The translations under genes and the position numbers were made by a program. Under the pieces are notes generated by a model. The model was given only the letters and a program-made list of their open reading frames with translations, made no database searches and was not told the origin of the DNA. From NCBI GenBank assembly GCA_029945985.1, contig JAQSDP010000439.1, positions 1 to 15,421 of the forward strand: DNA of 15,421 nucleotides, given 5' to 3'. Shown piece after piece: positions 1 through 6,532 of this stretch. Every line of letters begins with the position of its first letter. Position 1 is the stretch's first letter. The stretch comes from a bacterium. GTDB lineage: Bacteria > Acidobacteriota > Blastocatellia > Pyrinomonadales > Pyrinomonadaceae.

Positions 1-646
1 AATCCGGCTGGATGTAATTCAGCAGCCGTTGATAGTGGGTTACAAGAATGATCGCGTTCTCGCTTGAACGCAGCTTGTTCACTCCCTCGGCGACGATGCG
101 GAGCGCGTCGATATCCAGGCCCGAGTCAGTTTCGTCCAGGATCGCGAGCTTCGGTTCGAGAACGGCCATTTGCAGGATCTCGTTCCGCTTCTTCTCGCCG
201 CCCGAAAAACCTTCGTTCACCGAACGCTTGAAAAACTGCGGATCCATCTCGACGATCTTCGCCTTTTCCTTCAGGTAGTCGTTGAATTCAAGCGGGTCGA
301 GCTCATCCTGGCCGTGATGCTTCATCTTCTCGTTATACGCGAGGCGAAGAAACTGCGAATTCGACACGCCTGGCACCTCGACAGGATACTGAAACGCCAT
401 AAAGACGCCTTCGCGAGCGCGTTCGTCGGGTTCAAGGTCGAGCAAGTTCTTGCCTTCGAACAGCACTTCACCGGAGATCACCTCGTAAGTCGGATGGCCG
501 GCGAGCACCTTCGACAACGTCGATTTGCCCGACCCGTTCGGCCCCATGATCGCGTGGACCTCGCCTTTCTGAACCTGCAAATTCAGGCCCTTCAATATCT
601 CTTTTCCTTCGATACCTGCGTGCAGGTCTTTAACTTCCAATAGCAT
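1..646 (-). CDS. sufC: SufC, Fe-S assembly ATPase (3' end outside the window)
   Basis: SufC is the cytosolic ABC-type ATPase of the SufBCD scaffold that builds Fe-S clusters. 215 codons are present. The usual length is near 250, so roughly the last 35 residues lie outside the window. Walker A is GPNGSGKST at about residues 35-43, the ABC signature SGGEKKR starts at S148, and Walker B with the D-loop reads LAILDETDSGLD at about 167-178. The H-loop is in LVTHYQRLLNYI near the window edge, which is typical SufC wording. The ATG at 646-644 has an AAGGAAG Shine-Dalgarno 7-8 nt upstream. The first 17 nt overlap the end of the acetyltransferase gene, so translation is probably coupled. Its normal partner sufB lies 4.2 kb upstream in the same direction, which is unusual. 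Family assignment is very secure. Confidence 0.97.
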   Translation of the reverse strand, partial: MLLEVKDLHAGIEGKEILKGLNLQVQKGEVHAIMGPNGSGKSTLSKVLAGHPTYEVISGEVLFEGKNLLDLEPDERAREGVFMAFQYPVEVPGVSNSQFLRLAYNEKMKHHGQDELDPLEFNDYLKEKAKIVEMDPQFFKRSVNEGFSGGEKKRNEILQMAVLEPKLAILDETDSGLDIDALRIVAEGVNKLRSSENAIILVTHYQRLLNYIQPD

Positions 647-1157
647 TCTGCGTCTTCCTTTCTACTCGCTTGTCCATCTCTAGTCCCGGCGTTCCGTACC
701 ACTCATCCGCCGTAGTGTCGCGAACCCACTTGTATCCGTGTTTCGCGTACATCTCTTTAGCGCCAGGAACGAAATAGGTCGTATACAAAAATATCCTTTC
801 AAATTGCGTCGCCTCGGCGTATTCGTGGATCGCCTCCAGCAACAGGTGCCCGATACCGCGGCCCTGGGCTGTGGGCGCCACGGCCATGCTTCGAACGTAC
901 AAGCCTTCCGGTCCCGTAGTCAGCGAAACGGTACCAACTACTTCTCCTTCCATTTCCGCAACCCACATCGGCCCTTCCTCAAATCGCCCCAGAATCTCGT
1001 CCCTTCCGGGCGTAACGACCGCAAATGCATCCTCGGTGTAATGCTTCCGATAGACCGTGAACGCATCGCGGAGAACTTCGGCGATCGCGACGGAGTCGTC
1101 CGGGGTTGCGAGCCTTACCTCAAGCACCTGCGCCTTTTTCGGTTTCGGTTCCGACAT
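630..1157 (-). CDS. GNAT family N-acetyltransferase
   Basis: A 175-residue cytosolic protein predicted to transfer an acetyl group from acetyl-CoA to an unknown amine. The acetyl-CoA pyrophosphate-binding motif A is visible as QGRGIG at residues 98-103, after the typical strand VRSMAVAPTA. The C-terminal part (FLYTTYFVPGAKEMYAKHGYKWV) fits motif B, the usual 'A..fYek.GF' segment. An in-frame ATG exists upstream at 1196. I prefer 1157 because AAAGGTGAG lies 5-6 nt before it and because homology-like sequence begins only afterwards. With this start the gene overlaps the end of the PhzF-like gene by 38 nt and the start of sufC by 17 nt. The substrate cannot be inferred; the neighbours suggest only co-expression. 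Confidence 0.88.
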   Translation of the reverse strand: MSEPKPKKAQVLEVRLATPDDSVAIAEVLRDAFTVYRKHYTEDAFAVVTPGRDEILGRFEEGPMWVAEMEGEVVGTVSLTTGPEGLYVRSMAVAPTAQGRGIGHLLLEAIHEYAEATQFERIFLYTTYFVPGAKEMYAKHGYKWVRDTTADEWYGTPGLEMDKRVERKTQNAIGS

Positions 1158-1938
1158 AGATCTCACCTTTGAGATACGTGACTGCGTTTCCGCCAATTCT
1201 TACGCGGTTGCCATTCAATTCACAAAACAGTTCCCCGCCGCGCTTCGAAACTTGTCGGGCAAACATTTCGTGCTTGCTCAGCCGCTCGGCCCAGTAAGGG
1301 ATCAGCGTGCAGTGGATCGCTCCTGTTACCGGGTCCTCCGGAATACCGATGCGCGGTGCGAACATTCGTGACGCGAAATCGCAATCGCCGCCCGGCGCCG
1401 TTACGATCACTTCGTCGTATTTCAGTTGGGCGAGTGCGTGCATATCGGGATCAAGGTCACGCACTTCCTGTTCATTTTCCGCACGCAGAAAGACCATGTT
1501 TCCTTGCGATTCCCAAACTTCAGCCGGAGTGATTCCCACCGCTCTCGCGAGCTCGTCCGAATGCTCGATCATCTCAAACGGGTACGCCGGAAAATCGAGC
1601 ACCAGCTTGTCACCGTGCTTCTCGACACCGAGTTCGCCGCTGCGGTCCGAGTGAAACGGGATGAATGCGTCCTCAAGCTCAAGCTCGTTGAAGATCACGT
1701 GCGACATCGCAAGAGTCGCGTGGCCGCACAGGTTAACTTCGATCGTCGGCGTGAACCATCGGATGTGATATCTGGCGCCTTCTTTAACAAAGAATGCCGT
1801 CTCCGACAGATTGTTTTCCGCCGCGATCGCCTTCATCGTGTGGTCTGGCAGCCACTCATCAAGCGGAACGACCGCGGCCGGATTTCCTCCGAACGCATCG
1901 GACGTAAACGCATCGACTTGAAAGATCTGCAGCTTCAA
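1120..1938 (-). CDS. PhzF/YddE family isomerase-like protein
   Basis: A 272-residue protein of the PhzF (diaminopimelate-epimerase-like fold) family, usual length 260-300. The N-terminus QIFQVDAFTSDAFGGNPAAV is the family hallmark. E46 in NLSETAFF matches the catalytic glutamate of PhzF. The GHAT motif is at 72-75, and DPVTGAIHC near residues 195-205 is the second-half motif (family form GDPVTGSAH). Known members isomerise or epimerise small acids, but most, including E. coli YddE, have no assigned substrate, so none is proposed here. The start codon is TTG at 1938-1936, not ATG. A strong AAGGAGG lies about 7 nt upstream, and the TTGA overlap with the stop of the cupin gene supports the choice. 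Confidence 0.92.
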   Translation of the reverse strand: MKLQIFQVDAFTSDAFGGNPAAVVPLDEWLPDHTMKAIAAENNLSETAFFVKEGARYHIRWFTPTIEVNLCGHATLAMSHVIFNELELEDAFIPFHSDRSGELGVEKHGDKLVLDFPAYPFEMIEHSDELARAVGITPAEVWESQGNMVFLRAENEQEVRDLDPDMHALAQLKYDEVIVTAPGGDCDFASRMFAPRIGIPEDPVTGAIHCTLIPYWAERLSKHEMFARQVSKRGGELFCELNGNRVRIGGNAVTYLKGEIYVGTETEKGAGA

Positions 1939-2252
1939 ACGCTTCCCTCCTTTTCAACAACCAGAATCCTTGCCTCGCCGATCGGGTGTGCGACGTGTTC
2001 ACATCCGACACCGGCAAAGAAAACATCACCGGAATTTAATTCGATCGAAAGCTCTTCGCCGTCCTCTCGATATTTCATCTCAACCTTTCCGTCGAGCACT
2101 GCGAAAACCTCTTCGCCATCGTTGACGTGCCACTTGTATGGCTCATTCGTCCAGTGCAAGCGAGTCGTGATGCCGTTCATGCTCGCGACCGGAAGCGCAT
2201 CCCATGCACGCTCTCCGCGAAAATCTTTGCTTCGAAAAATCGTCGGCTTCAT
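1935..2252 (-). CDS. Small single-domain cupin protein
   Basis: A 105-residue cupin. Motif 1 is WHVNDGEEVFAVLDG around 41-55, with H42 and E48. Motif 2 is SGDVFFAGVGCEHVAHP around 74-90, with H86 and H89. The first motif has H-x-N where metal-binding cupins usually have H-x-H, so metal binding may be partial. Small cupins of this kind are often sugar- or acid-binding or regulatory, and no substrate can be assigned. The ORF continues upstream in frame to 2402. The ATG at 2252 is preferred because it has GAGGG 8 nt upstream, forms an ATGA overlap with the upstream gene's stop, and begins the conserved part. Its stop overlaps the TTG start of the PhzF-like gene. Confidence 0.87.
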   Translation of the reverse strand: MKPTIFRSKDFRGERAWDALPVASMNGITTRLHWTNEPYKWHVNDGEEVFAVLDGKVEMKYREDGEELSIELNSGDVFFAGVGCEHVAHPIGEARILVVEKEGSV

Positions 2253-2524
2253 TTGGCTACCCTCAAATCCTGCGTCTCCATGAAGCGATTCTGGAGTTCC
2301 TCTCGCCGCCACTTCAGAAAACCGCGGAAGTGCATCACCAAAAAGATCGAACTCCCCGTGACGATCGCGTAACTGCCGACGTAAAGACCAAATGTGATCC
2401 AACTCACGCTCGCCATCATAAAGATGATGAAGCCTAGCTTGTTCTTATTGCCGAGCAGAAAAACCGCCGCTAAACCGCACGCCGTCGCAAACCAGTCGAT
2501 GCCGTAGTACTGGAGCAAGTTCAT
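2249..2524 (-). CDS. Small three-helix membrane protein, weakly PnuC-like
   Basis: A 91-residue inner-membrane protein. Hydrophobic segments lie at about residues 10-25, 30-48 and 51-66, followed by a basic, charged cytoplasmic tail (RGFLKWRREELQNR). The spacing of N-K-N-K-x-G-F, W-I-x-F-G and a final R-G-F-x-x-W recalls the later part of PnuC nicotinamide riboside transporters. At 91 residues it is far too short to be a full PnuC, and I would not assign transport of a particular molecule. Start and stop are fixed by ATGA overlaps with the exported RidA gene upstream and the cupin gene downstream, so it is translationally coupled to both. Existence as a gene is well supported; function is unknown. 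Confidence 0.78.
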   Translation of the reverse strand: MNLLQYYGIDWFATACGLAAVFLLGNKNKLGFIIFMMASVSWITFGLYVGSYAIVTGSSIFLVMHFRGFLKWRREELQNRFMETQDLRVAK

Positions 2525-3048
2525 CTATTTCTGCCCCCGGTCGCTGCGTTCGCTCCGAATCCGGTCCTCACCGCTCGCGCTTCTGACAAGATAGCCACGA
2601 CTTCGATCTCGACCTTTGCGTCACGCGGCAGACGAGCGACCTGCACCGTCGAACGAGCTGGGAATGGAGCCTTGAAATGCTTTGCGTAGATCTCGTTCAT
2701 TTTCGCGAAATCGTCGATATCGGCGAGGAACACCGTCGCTTTTACCACGTTTTCCATCGAACTTCCGGAAGCTTTCAATACTGTCGCGATGTTCTTCAGC
2801 GTTTGTTCAACCTGCGCCTCGATACCTTCGGCAAGCACACCCGTCTTCGGATCAGTCCCGATCTTTCCGGCCGTAAATACAAAGCCATTCGCCACTATCG
2901 CCTGCGAATACGGCCCGATCGCCTTAGGCGCGTCGGCCGCCACAACTGCACGTTTTGCTTCGGTCTGGCCGCATACGATCGACGGGCCCGCAAAGAAAAC
3001 CAAAAACGATAACGTCGGTGCCAAGGTGATCAATATGTTCGTGCTCAT
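2521..3048 (-). CDS. RidA-family enamine/imine deaminase with signal peptide
   Basis: RidA proteins hydrolyse reactive enamines and imines such as 2-aminoacrylate released by PLP enzymes. The mature core from about residue 32 to 154 is a complete RidA domain. AIGPYSQAI is at 43-51, and the family's functional arginine is R132 in FPARSTVQVARLP, equivalent to Arg105 in E. coli RidA. Unusually, residues 1-27 look like a Sec signal peptide (hydrophobic stretch LITLAPTLSFLVFFAGPSIV, plausible cleavage after VCG). The product is therefore probably periplasmic, whereas classical RidA is cytosolic. The ORF extends upstream to 3087, but the ATG at 3048 begins the signal peptide and was chosen. A 20-residue tail after the domain is encoded partly by a half palindromic element (2557-2587). 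It lies 16 nt downstream of the bicarbonate permease gene. Confidence 0.9.
   Translation of the reverse strand: MSTNILITLAPTLSFLVFFAGPSIVCGQTEAKRAVVAADAPKAIGPYSQAIVANGFVFTAGKIGTDPKTGVLAEGIEAQVEQTLKNIATVLKASGSSMENVVKATVFLADIDDFAKMNEIYAKHFKAPFPARSTVQVARLPRDAKVEIEVVAILSEARAVRTGFGANAATGGRNR
2557..2587. repeat. Half palindromic element, family A-like, inside the exported ridA
   Basis: This 31-base stretch matches the right arm of the complete family A elements (9321-9351 and 7902-7932) at 26 of 31 positions by eye. The match includes the first ten bases GAATCCGGTC and the end TTCTGAC. It is read in the same frame as in the aminopeptidase: here SEARAVRTGF, there SEPGAVATGF. No opposite arm follows at the expected distance, so it is a half or eroded copy. 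It supplies residues 155-164 of the RidA tail. Confidence 0.7.
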
Positions 3049-3064
3049 ATCTTCTCGATCTGCG

Positions 3065-4033
3065 TCAGAACCGCACGGAAACCACAACTGCGTAGTAGAT
3101 CGGCATGCCGATCGTAATATTCAGCGGAAACGTAATCCCCAACGCCATCGGAATATACAAACCCGGATCAGCCTGCGGCGCCGCCAGTCTCATAGCCGCC
3201 GGAACCGCGATGTACGAGGCGCTTGCCGCAAGTATCGCAAACATGAAGCGATTACCCACATCCTGAGTAACAAATCCGCTTGCCAGTGCAACCGTCACCC
3301 CGTTCAATATTGGAGCAACGACCGCAAAAGCTGCGACAAACCAGCCATATTTTGTAAACGCTCCAAATCTCCGCGCGGTCACCATTCCCATCTCCAGCAA
3401 AAATATAGCCAAAAACCCTTTGAAAATGTCCGTCGTGAAGGGTTTGATCCCCTCGGCCTGCTTCGTATCAGCGAAAAACCCGATCAGCAAACTGCCCAGT
3501 ATCATAAGGACGCTTCCGTTCGTGAACGAATGCTGAACGATATCTTTGAGCTTGCCGCCACTTTCCGAGGCTGACTCGTACCTCATCATCAGGATCACAC
3601 CGACGATGATCGCAGGGGATTCCATCAGCGCCATTACGGCGACCATGTGTCCGCCAAACGGGATCGACTGCGCTTCCAAGAACGACGTAGCGGCTACGAA
3701 AGTGACTGCACTCACCGAACCATAAGTCGCGGCGACGGCCCCGGCATCGCTTATCGCCATCTTCCGCTTAAGCACCAAGAACGTGTAAAGCGGAATGAGG
3801 GACGCTATAGCTATTCCGAAAAGCACCGATAACAGTATCTCCGAAGAAAAGGTGCTATGAGCAAGTTCCTGGCCTCCCTTGAACCCGATCGAAAAGAGGA
3901 GATAAAGAGAAATGAACTTTACCGTCGTCGACGGTATCTCAAGATCACTCTTTACAAGCGTCGCAATGATCCCGAGCCCAAAGAACAGCAACGTCGGATT
4001 GGTCAGGTTCGAGACGATTAGGTCAATATTCAT
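3065..4033 (-). CDS. sbtA: SbtA-type sodium-dependent bicarbonate permease
   Basis: A 322-residue inner-membrane protein with about ten hydrophobic helices in two halves, the fold of the SbtA family that co-transports Na+ and bicarbonate in cyanobacteria. Family signatures are ATYGSVSAVTFVAA at 102-115 and GHMVAVMALMESPAII at 128-143. The second half has FLLEMGMVTARR and a re-entrant-like TFPLNITIGMP. Cyanobacterial SbtA is near 370 residues. The difference here lies at least partly in the central cytoplasmic loop, which is only about 20 residues (roughly 151-170). No SbtB (PII-like) gene is next to it; both immediate neighbours are RidA genes (gaps of 10 and 16 nt). Family is secure; bicarbonate as the substrate in this organism is inferred. 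Confidence 0.9.
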   Translation of the reverse strand: MNIDLIVSNLTNPTLLFFGLGIIATLVKSDLEIPSTTVKFISLYLLFSIGFKGGQELAHSTFSSEILLSVLFGIAIASLIPLYTFLVLKRKMAISDAGAVAATYGSVSAVTFVAATSFLEAQSIPFGGHMVAVMALMESPAIIVGVILMMRYESASESGGKLKDIVQHSFTNGSVLMILGSLLIGFFADTKQAEGIKPFTTDIFKGFLAIFLLEMGMVTARRFGAFTKYGWFVAAFAVVAPILNGVTVALASGFVTQDVGNRFMFAILAASASYIAVPAAMRLAAPQADPGLYIPMALGITFPLNITIGMPIYYAVVVSVRF

Positions 4034-4043
4034 TTTTCAAAGA

Positions 4044-4427
4044 TCAGACCGCCCGGGCTTCGGCAATCGCCTGGATCTCTATCTTTGTACCGAAATGCAG
4101 GTCCTTTACCGGTACTATCGCCCGCGCCGGCCGATGGTCGCCCATCACCTCGGCGTATTTGGCGTTCACCGCACCCCACAATTCCATATCCGAAACATAG
4201 ATCGTGAACTGCAATACATGGCTCAGATCGCTGCCGCCCGCCTTCAGTATCACCTCGACATTCTTCAACGCCAATTCCGTCTGCTCACCGATATCGCCCG
4301 TAAACGGCTCACGCGTATCCAGCGTCATCGGCAACTGACCCGACACGAATATCAAGCCGTCGTGTTCAATGCCCGGCGAATAGTGGCCTTTCGGCTGTGG
4401 TTGATCGGGGGGTTGGATCTTTTTCAT
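4044..4427 (-). CDS. RidA-family protein, cytosolic
   Basis: A 127-residue RidA/YjgF homologue of normal family length, with no signal peptide. HYSPGIEHDGLIFVSGQLP at 15-33 is the N-terminal signature. R102 in HRPARAIVPVKDL occupies the place of the functional arginine, followed by KIEIQAIA. It should hydrolyse enamine/imine intermediates in the cytosol, unlike the exported paralogue two genes downstream. The two are clearly different in sequence, so this is not a recent duplication. Its ATG follows the stop of the DUF4288 gene with no spacing (TAAATG), and no good Shine-Dalgarno is visible, so it probably depends on re-initiation. The permease gene begins 10 nt after its stop. Confidence 0.92.
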   Translation of the reverse strand: MKKIQPPDQPQPKGHYSPGIEHDGLIFVSGQLPMTLDTREPFTGDIGEQTELALKNVEVILKAGGSDLSHVLQFTIYVSDMELWGAVNAKYAEVMGDHRPARAIVPVKDLHFGTKIEIQAIAEARAV

Positions 4428-4847
4428 TTAGTTAAGTTCTGCATTCCAAAACTTGTCGCGGATCGTGGAGGCCTTGGTTGTGAATTCTTCACGTCCGAAT
4501 CGATTGTCAACCAGAAGCGAATCCGCAACTGATTCAGGTACGCTCTCCCTTGAGGAGAACACCTCAACCCCGTCTTCTATCAAATCCTCGCCAATGTCAT
4601 ATGCTTCACAGCAACCAAGATATCTAAGCTGCACGGTCTGACCGTAGAAGTTCTTGTAGCTTTCTTCCGAGTATCCAAGCGCCTCGCCCTCCGCCTTCTC
4701 AATAGCATCATCGAGGGAGTCCGCCCTGAATATAACAACGCGCTCTTCAAGCAAAGTGGCATCCCGATCAAAACCGCCGTCAACCGCATTCGGTTCACCA
4801 ACAGCTTCCCAACGGTAAAGGGTTTTTACTCCGAACCAATTGCTCAT
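4428..4847 (-). CDS. DUF4288 domain protein
   Basis: A 139-residue acidic, soluble protein of unknown function. The first 95 residues fit the DUF4288 pattern: an opening WFGVKTLYRWE, then LLEERVVIFRADSLDDAIEKAE (positions about 32-53), a Y-x-N-x-x-G segment and an ending GVEVFSS. The remaining 40 residues (after about 98) are a charged extension with no recognised motif. No catalytic residues are evident. The gene is locked between sufB (one-base TAATG overlap) and the cytosolic RidA (zero spacing). It is therefore the first of eight genes separating sufB from sufC. The family call rests on recall of the pattern and is moderately sure. Confidence 0.8.
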   Translation of the reverse strand: MSNWFGVKTLYRWEAVGEPNAVDGGFDRDATLLEERVVIFRADSLDDAIEKAEGEALGYSEESYKNFYGQTVQLRYLGCCEAYDIGEDLIEDGVEVFSSRESVPESVADSLLVDNRFGREEFTTKASTIRDKFWNAELN

Positions 4848-6286
4848 TACCCAACACTTCCCTCAAGCTTCAATCCCAACAACTTCGTCGCCTCGACCGC
4901 ATATTCCATCGGCAGCTCGCGAAACACTTCCTTGCAGAAACCATTGATGATGAGCGATACCGCGTCTTCCTGCGAGATGCCTCGCTGTTGGAGATAGAAA
5001 AGCTGCTCTTCGCTGATCTTCGAGGTCGTGGCTTCGTGTTCGACCTTGGCGGTGTTGTTCATCACCTCGATGTAGGGGAACGTGTTCGCCTCCGACTTGC
5101 CGCCGATCAGCATCGAATCGCACTGCGTGTAATTGCGGGCACCGGTCGCTTTCGGCATCACTTTTACGAGGCCGCGGTATGAGTTGTTCGACTTGCCCGC
5201 CGAGATACCCTTCGAGATGATCGTCGACTTGGTGTTTTTGCCGAGGTGGATCATCTTCGTGCCGGTGTCGGCGATCTGGGCGTTGTTTGTCAGCGCTACC
5301 GAATAGAACTCGCCGATCGAATTATCGCCCTGCAAGATCACGCTCGGATACTTCCATGTGATCGCCGAACCCGTCTCGACCTGAGTCCACGAGATCTTCG
5401 ACCGCACGCCGCGGCACGCACCGCGCTTGGTCACAAAGTTGTAGATACCGCCCTTACCGTTCTCGTCACCGGCGTACCAGTTCTGCACGGTCGAGTATTT
5501 GATCTCCGCATCATCCAACGCGACAAGCTCAACCACGGCTGCGTGAAGCTGGTTCGTATCGAACTGCGGCGCCGTGCAGCCTTCGTTATAGGCGACGTAG
5601 CCGCCTTCCTCAGCGACGATCAGCGTCCGTTCAAACTGGCCTGAATCCTGCGTATTGATCCGGAAATAGGTCGAAAGCTCCATCGGGCATCGGACGCCTT
5701 TCGGGATGTACACGAACGAACCGTCGGAGAATACCGCCGAGTTCAACGCCGCGTAATAGTTGTCGCCCACCGGCACGACCGAGCCGAGGTACTTCTGGAT
5801 CAGCTCCGGGTAATCCGCGACGGCCTCGGTAAACGAGCAGAAGATCACGCCCGCTTTCTTGAGCTTTTCCTTATAGGTCGTCGCGACCGATACCGAATCG
5901 AACACAGCATCGACCGCCACGTTCGCGAGCATTTTCTGCTCGGAAAGCGGTATCCCAAGCTTCTCGAAAGTACGGATCAGCTCCGGGTCGACCTCATCCA
6001 TCGATGCCTTCTTTGGTTTTTGCTTAGGTGCCGAATAGTAGGAAATGTTCTGAAAATCGATGTTCGGGTAGTCGAAATTTGCCCAATTGTCCGGCGCGGT
6101 CATCTTTAGCCAATGACGATATGCCTTCAGGCGAAACTCGAGCAGCCACTCAGGCTCGTTCTTTTTCGACGAGATCAGCCGAACCGTGTCTTCAGACAGG
6201 CCCTTGGCGATCGTCTCGGTCTCGATGTCCGTGACAAATCCGTATTTATATTCCCGATTTGTAAGTAACTCTGCTGCTGTCGACAT
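4847..6286 (-). CDS. sufB: SufB, Fe-S cluster scaffold subunit
   Basis: SufB is the scaffold on which the SufBCD complex assembles nascent Fe-S clusters from SufS/SufE sulfur. At 479 residues it is close to the usual 470-495. Diagnostic segments are VPVGDNYYAALNSAVFSDGS and FVYIPKGVRCPMELSTYFRI in the middle, NWYAGDENGKGGIYNFVTKR, and NYTQCDSMLIGG with C389, which corresponds to the conserved functional cysteine (C405 in E. coli). The conserved C-terminal EHEATTSKISEEQLFYLQQR is also present. The ATG at 6286 follows the 80-residue gene by 3 nt, with AGG upstream. Its stop overlaps the DUF4288 start by one base. It sits in an operon headed by an Rrf2 regulator, as expected, but sufC is not next. 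sufD and sufS are not in the window. Confidence 0.98.
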   Translation of the reverse strand: MSTAAELLTNREYKYGFVTDIETETIAKGLSEDTVRLISSKKNEPEWLLEFRLKAYRHWLKMTAPDNWANFDYPNIDFQNISYYSAPKQKPKKASMDEVDPELIRTFEKLGIPLSEQKMLANVAVDAVFDSVSVATTYKEKLKKAGVIFCSFTEAVADYPELIQKYLGSVVPVGDNYYAALNSAVFSDGSFVYIPKGVRCPMELSTYFRINTQDSGQFERTLIVAEEGGYVAYNEGCTAPQFDTNQLHAAVVELVALDDAEIKYSTVQNWYAGDENGKGGIYNFVTKRGACRGVRSKISWTQVETGSAITWKYPSVILQGDNSIGEFYSVALTNNAQIADTGTKMIHLGKNTKSTIISKGISAGKSNNSYRGLVKVMPKATGARNYTQCDSMLIGGKSEANTFPYIEVMNNTAKVEHEATTSKISEEQLFYLQQRGISQEDAVSLIINGFCKEVFRELPMEYAVEATKLLGLKLEGSVG

Positions 6287-6289
6287 AAC

Positions 6290-6532
6290 TTAAGCCTGCT
6301 CGACCACCTCGAAAAATCCTTCCTGTACTTCCAACGTCAGCCCGCCGTTCTTCACCTTAAATCCGGTACACGGCAGGATCTTGCCTTCCACCGTGATCAG
6401 CGTCTGATATGCCAATTCTCGCGTGACCGAATCGAGAGCTTTCACGCTCAAACTGTCGCGGTCGCAACCGTCTGGCATCCTGATAATGACCTTCGTCGTC
6501 TCAAGGCCGCTGGTTTCGATAGCCGTCTTCAT
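6290..6532 (-). CDS. Hypothetical 80-residue protein between the Rrf2 regulator and SufB
   Basis: An 80-residue soluble protein that I do not recognise. It has no signal peptide or membrane segment. It appears to be mainly beta/alternating, with two isolated cysteines (C23 in PDGCDRDSL and C55 in LPCTGF), too far apart to form a classical Cys motif. The reading frame is well supported. Its ATG forms an ATGA overlap with the regulator's stop, and its TAA is 3 nt from sufB's ATG, so all three should be translated from one transcript. The position suggests a role in or regulation by Fe-S assembly, but this is inference from context only. Confidence 0.72.
   Translation of the reverse strand: MKTAIETSGLETTKVIIRMPDGCDRDSLSVKALDSVTRELAYQTLITVEGKILPCTGFKVKNGGLTLEVQEGFFEVVEQA

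Noticed and set aside
1426..2283. Long plus-strand open frame of 285 codons
   Set aside because: It lies antisense across the PhzF-like and cupin genes, has no recognisable domain and is rich in R/S/H as expected for a shadow of a GC-moderate coding strand.
2789..3574. Plus-strand open frame of 261 codons
   Set aside because: It is antisense to the exported RidA and the permease, crosses their boundary and has no family features.
4044..4070. Repeat origin for the EARAV end of the cytosolic RidA, which resembles the tail of the exported RidA
   Set aside because: The surrounding bases do not match an element arm, so the short identity is probably coincidence.
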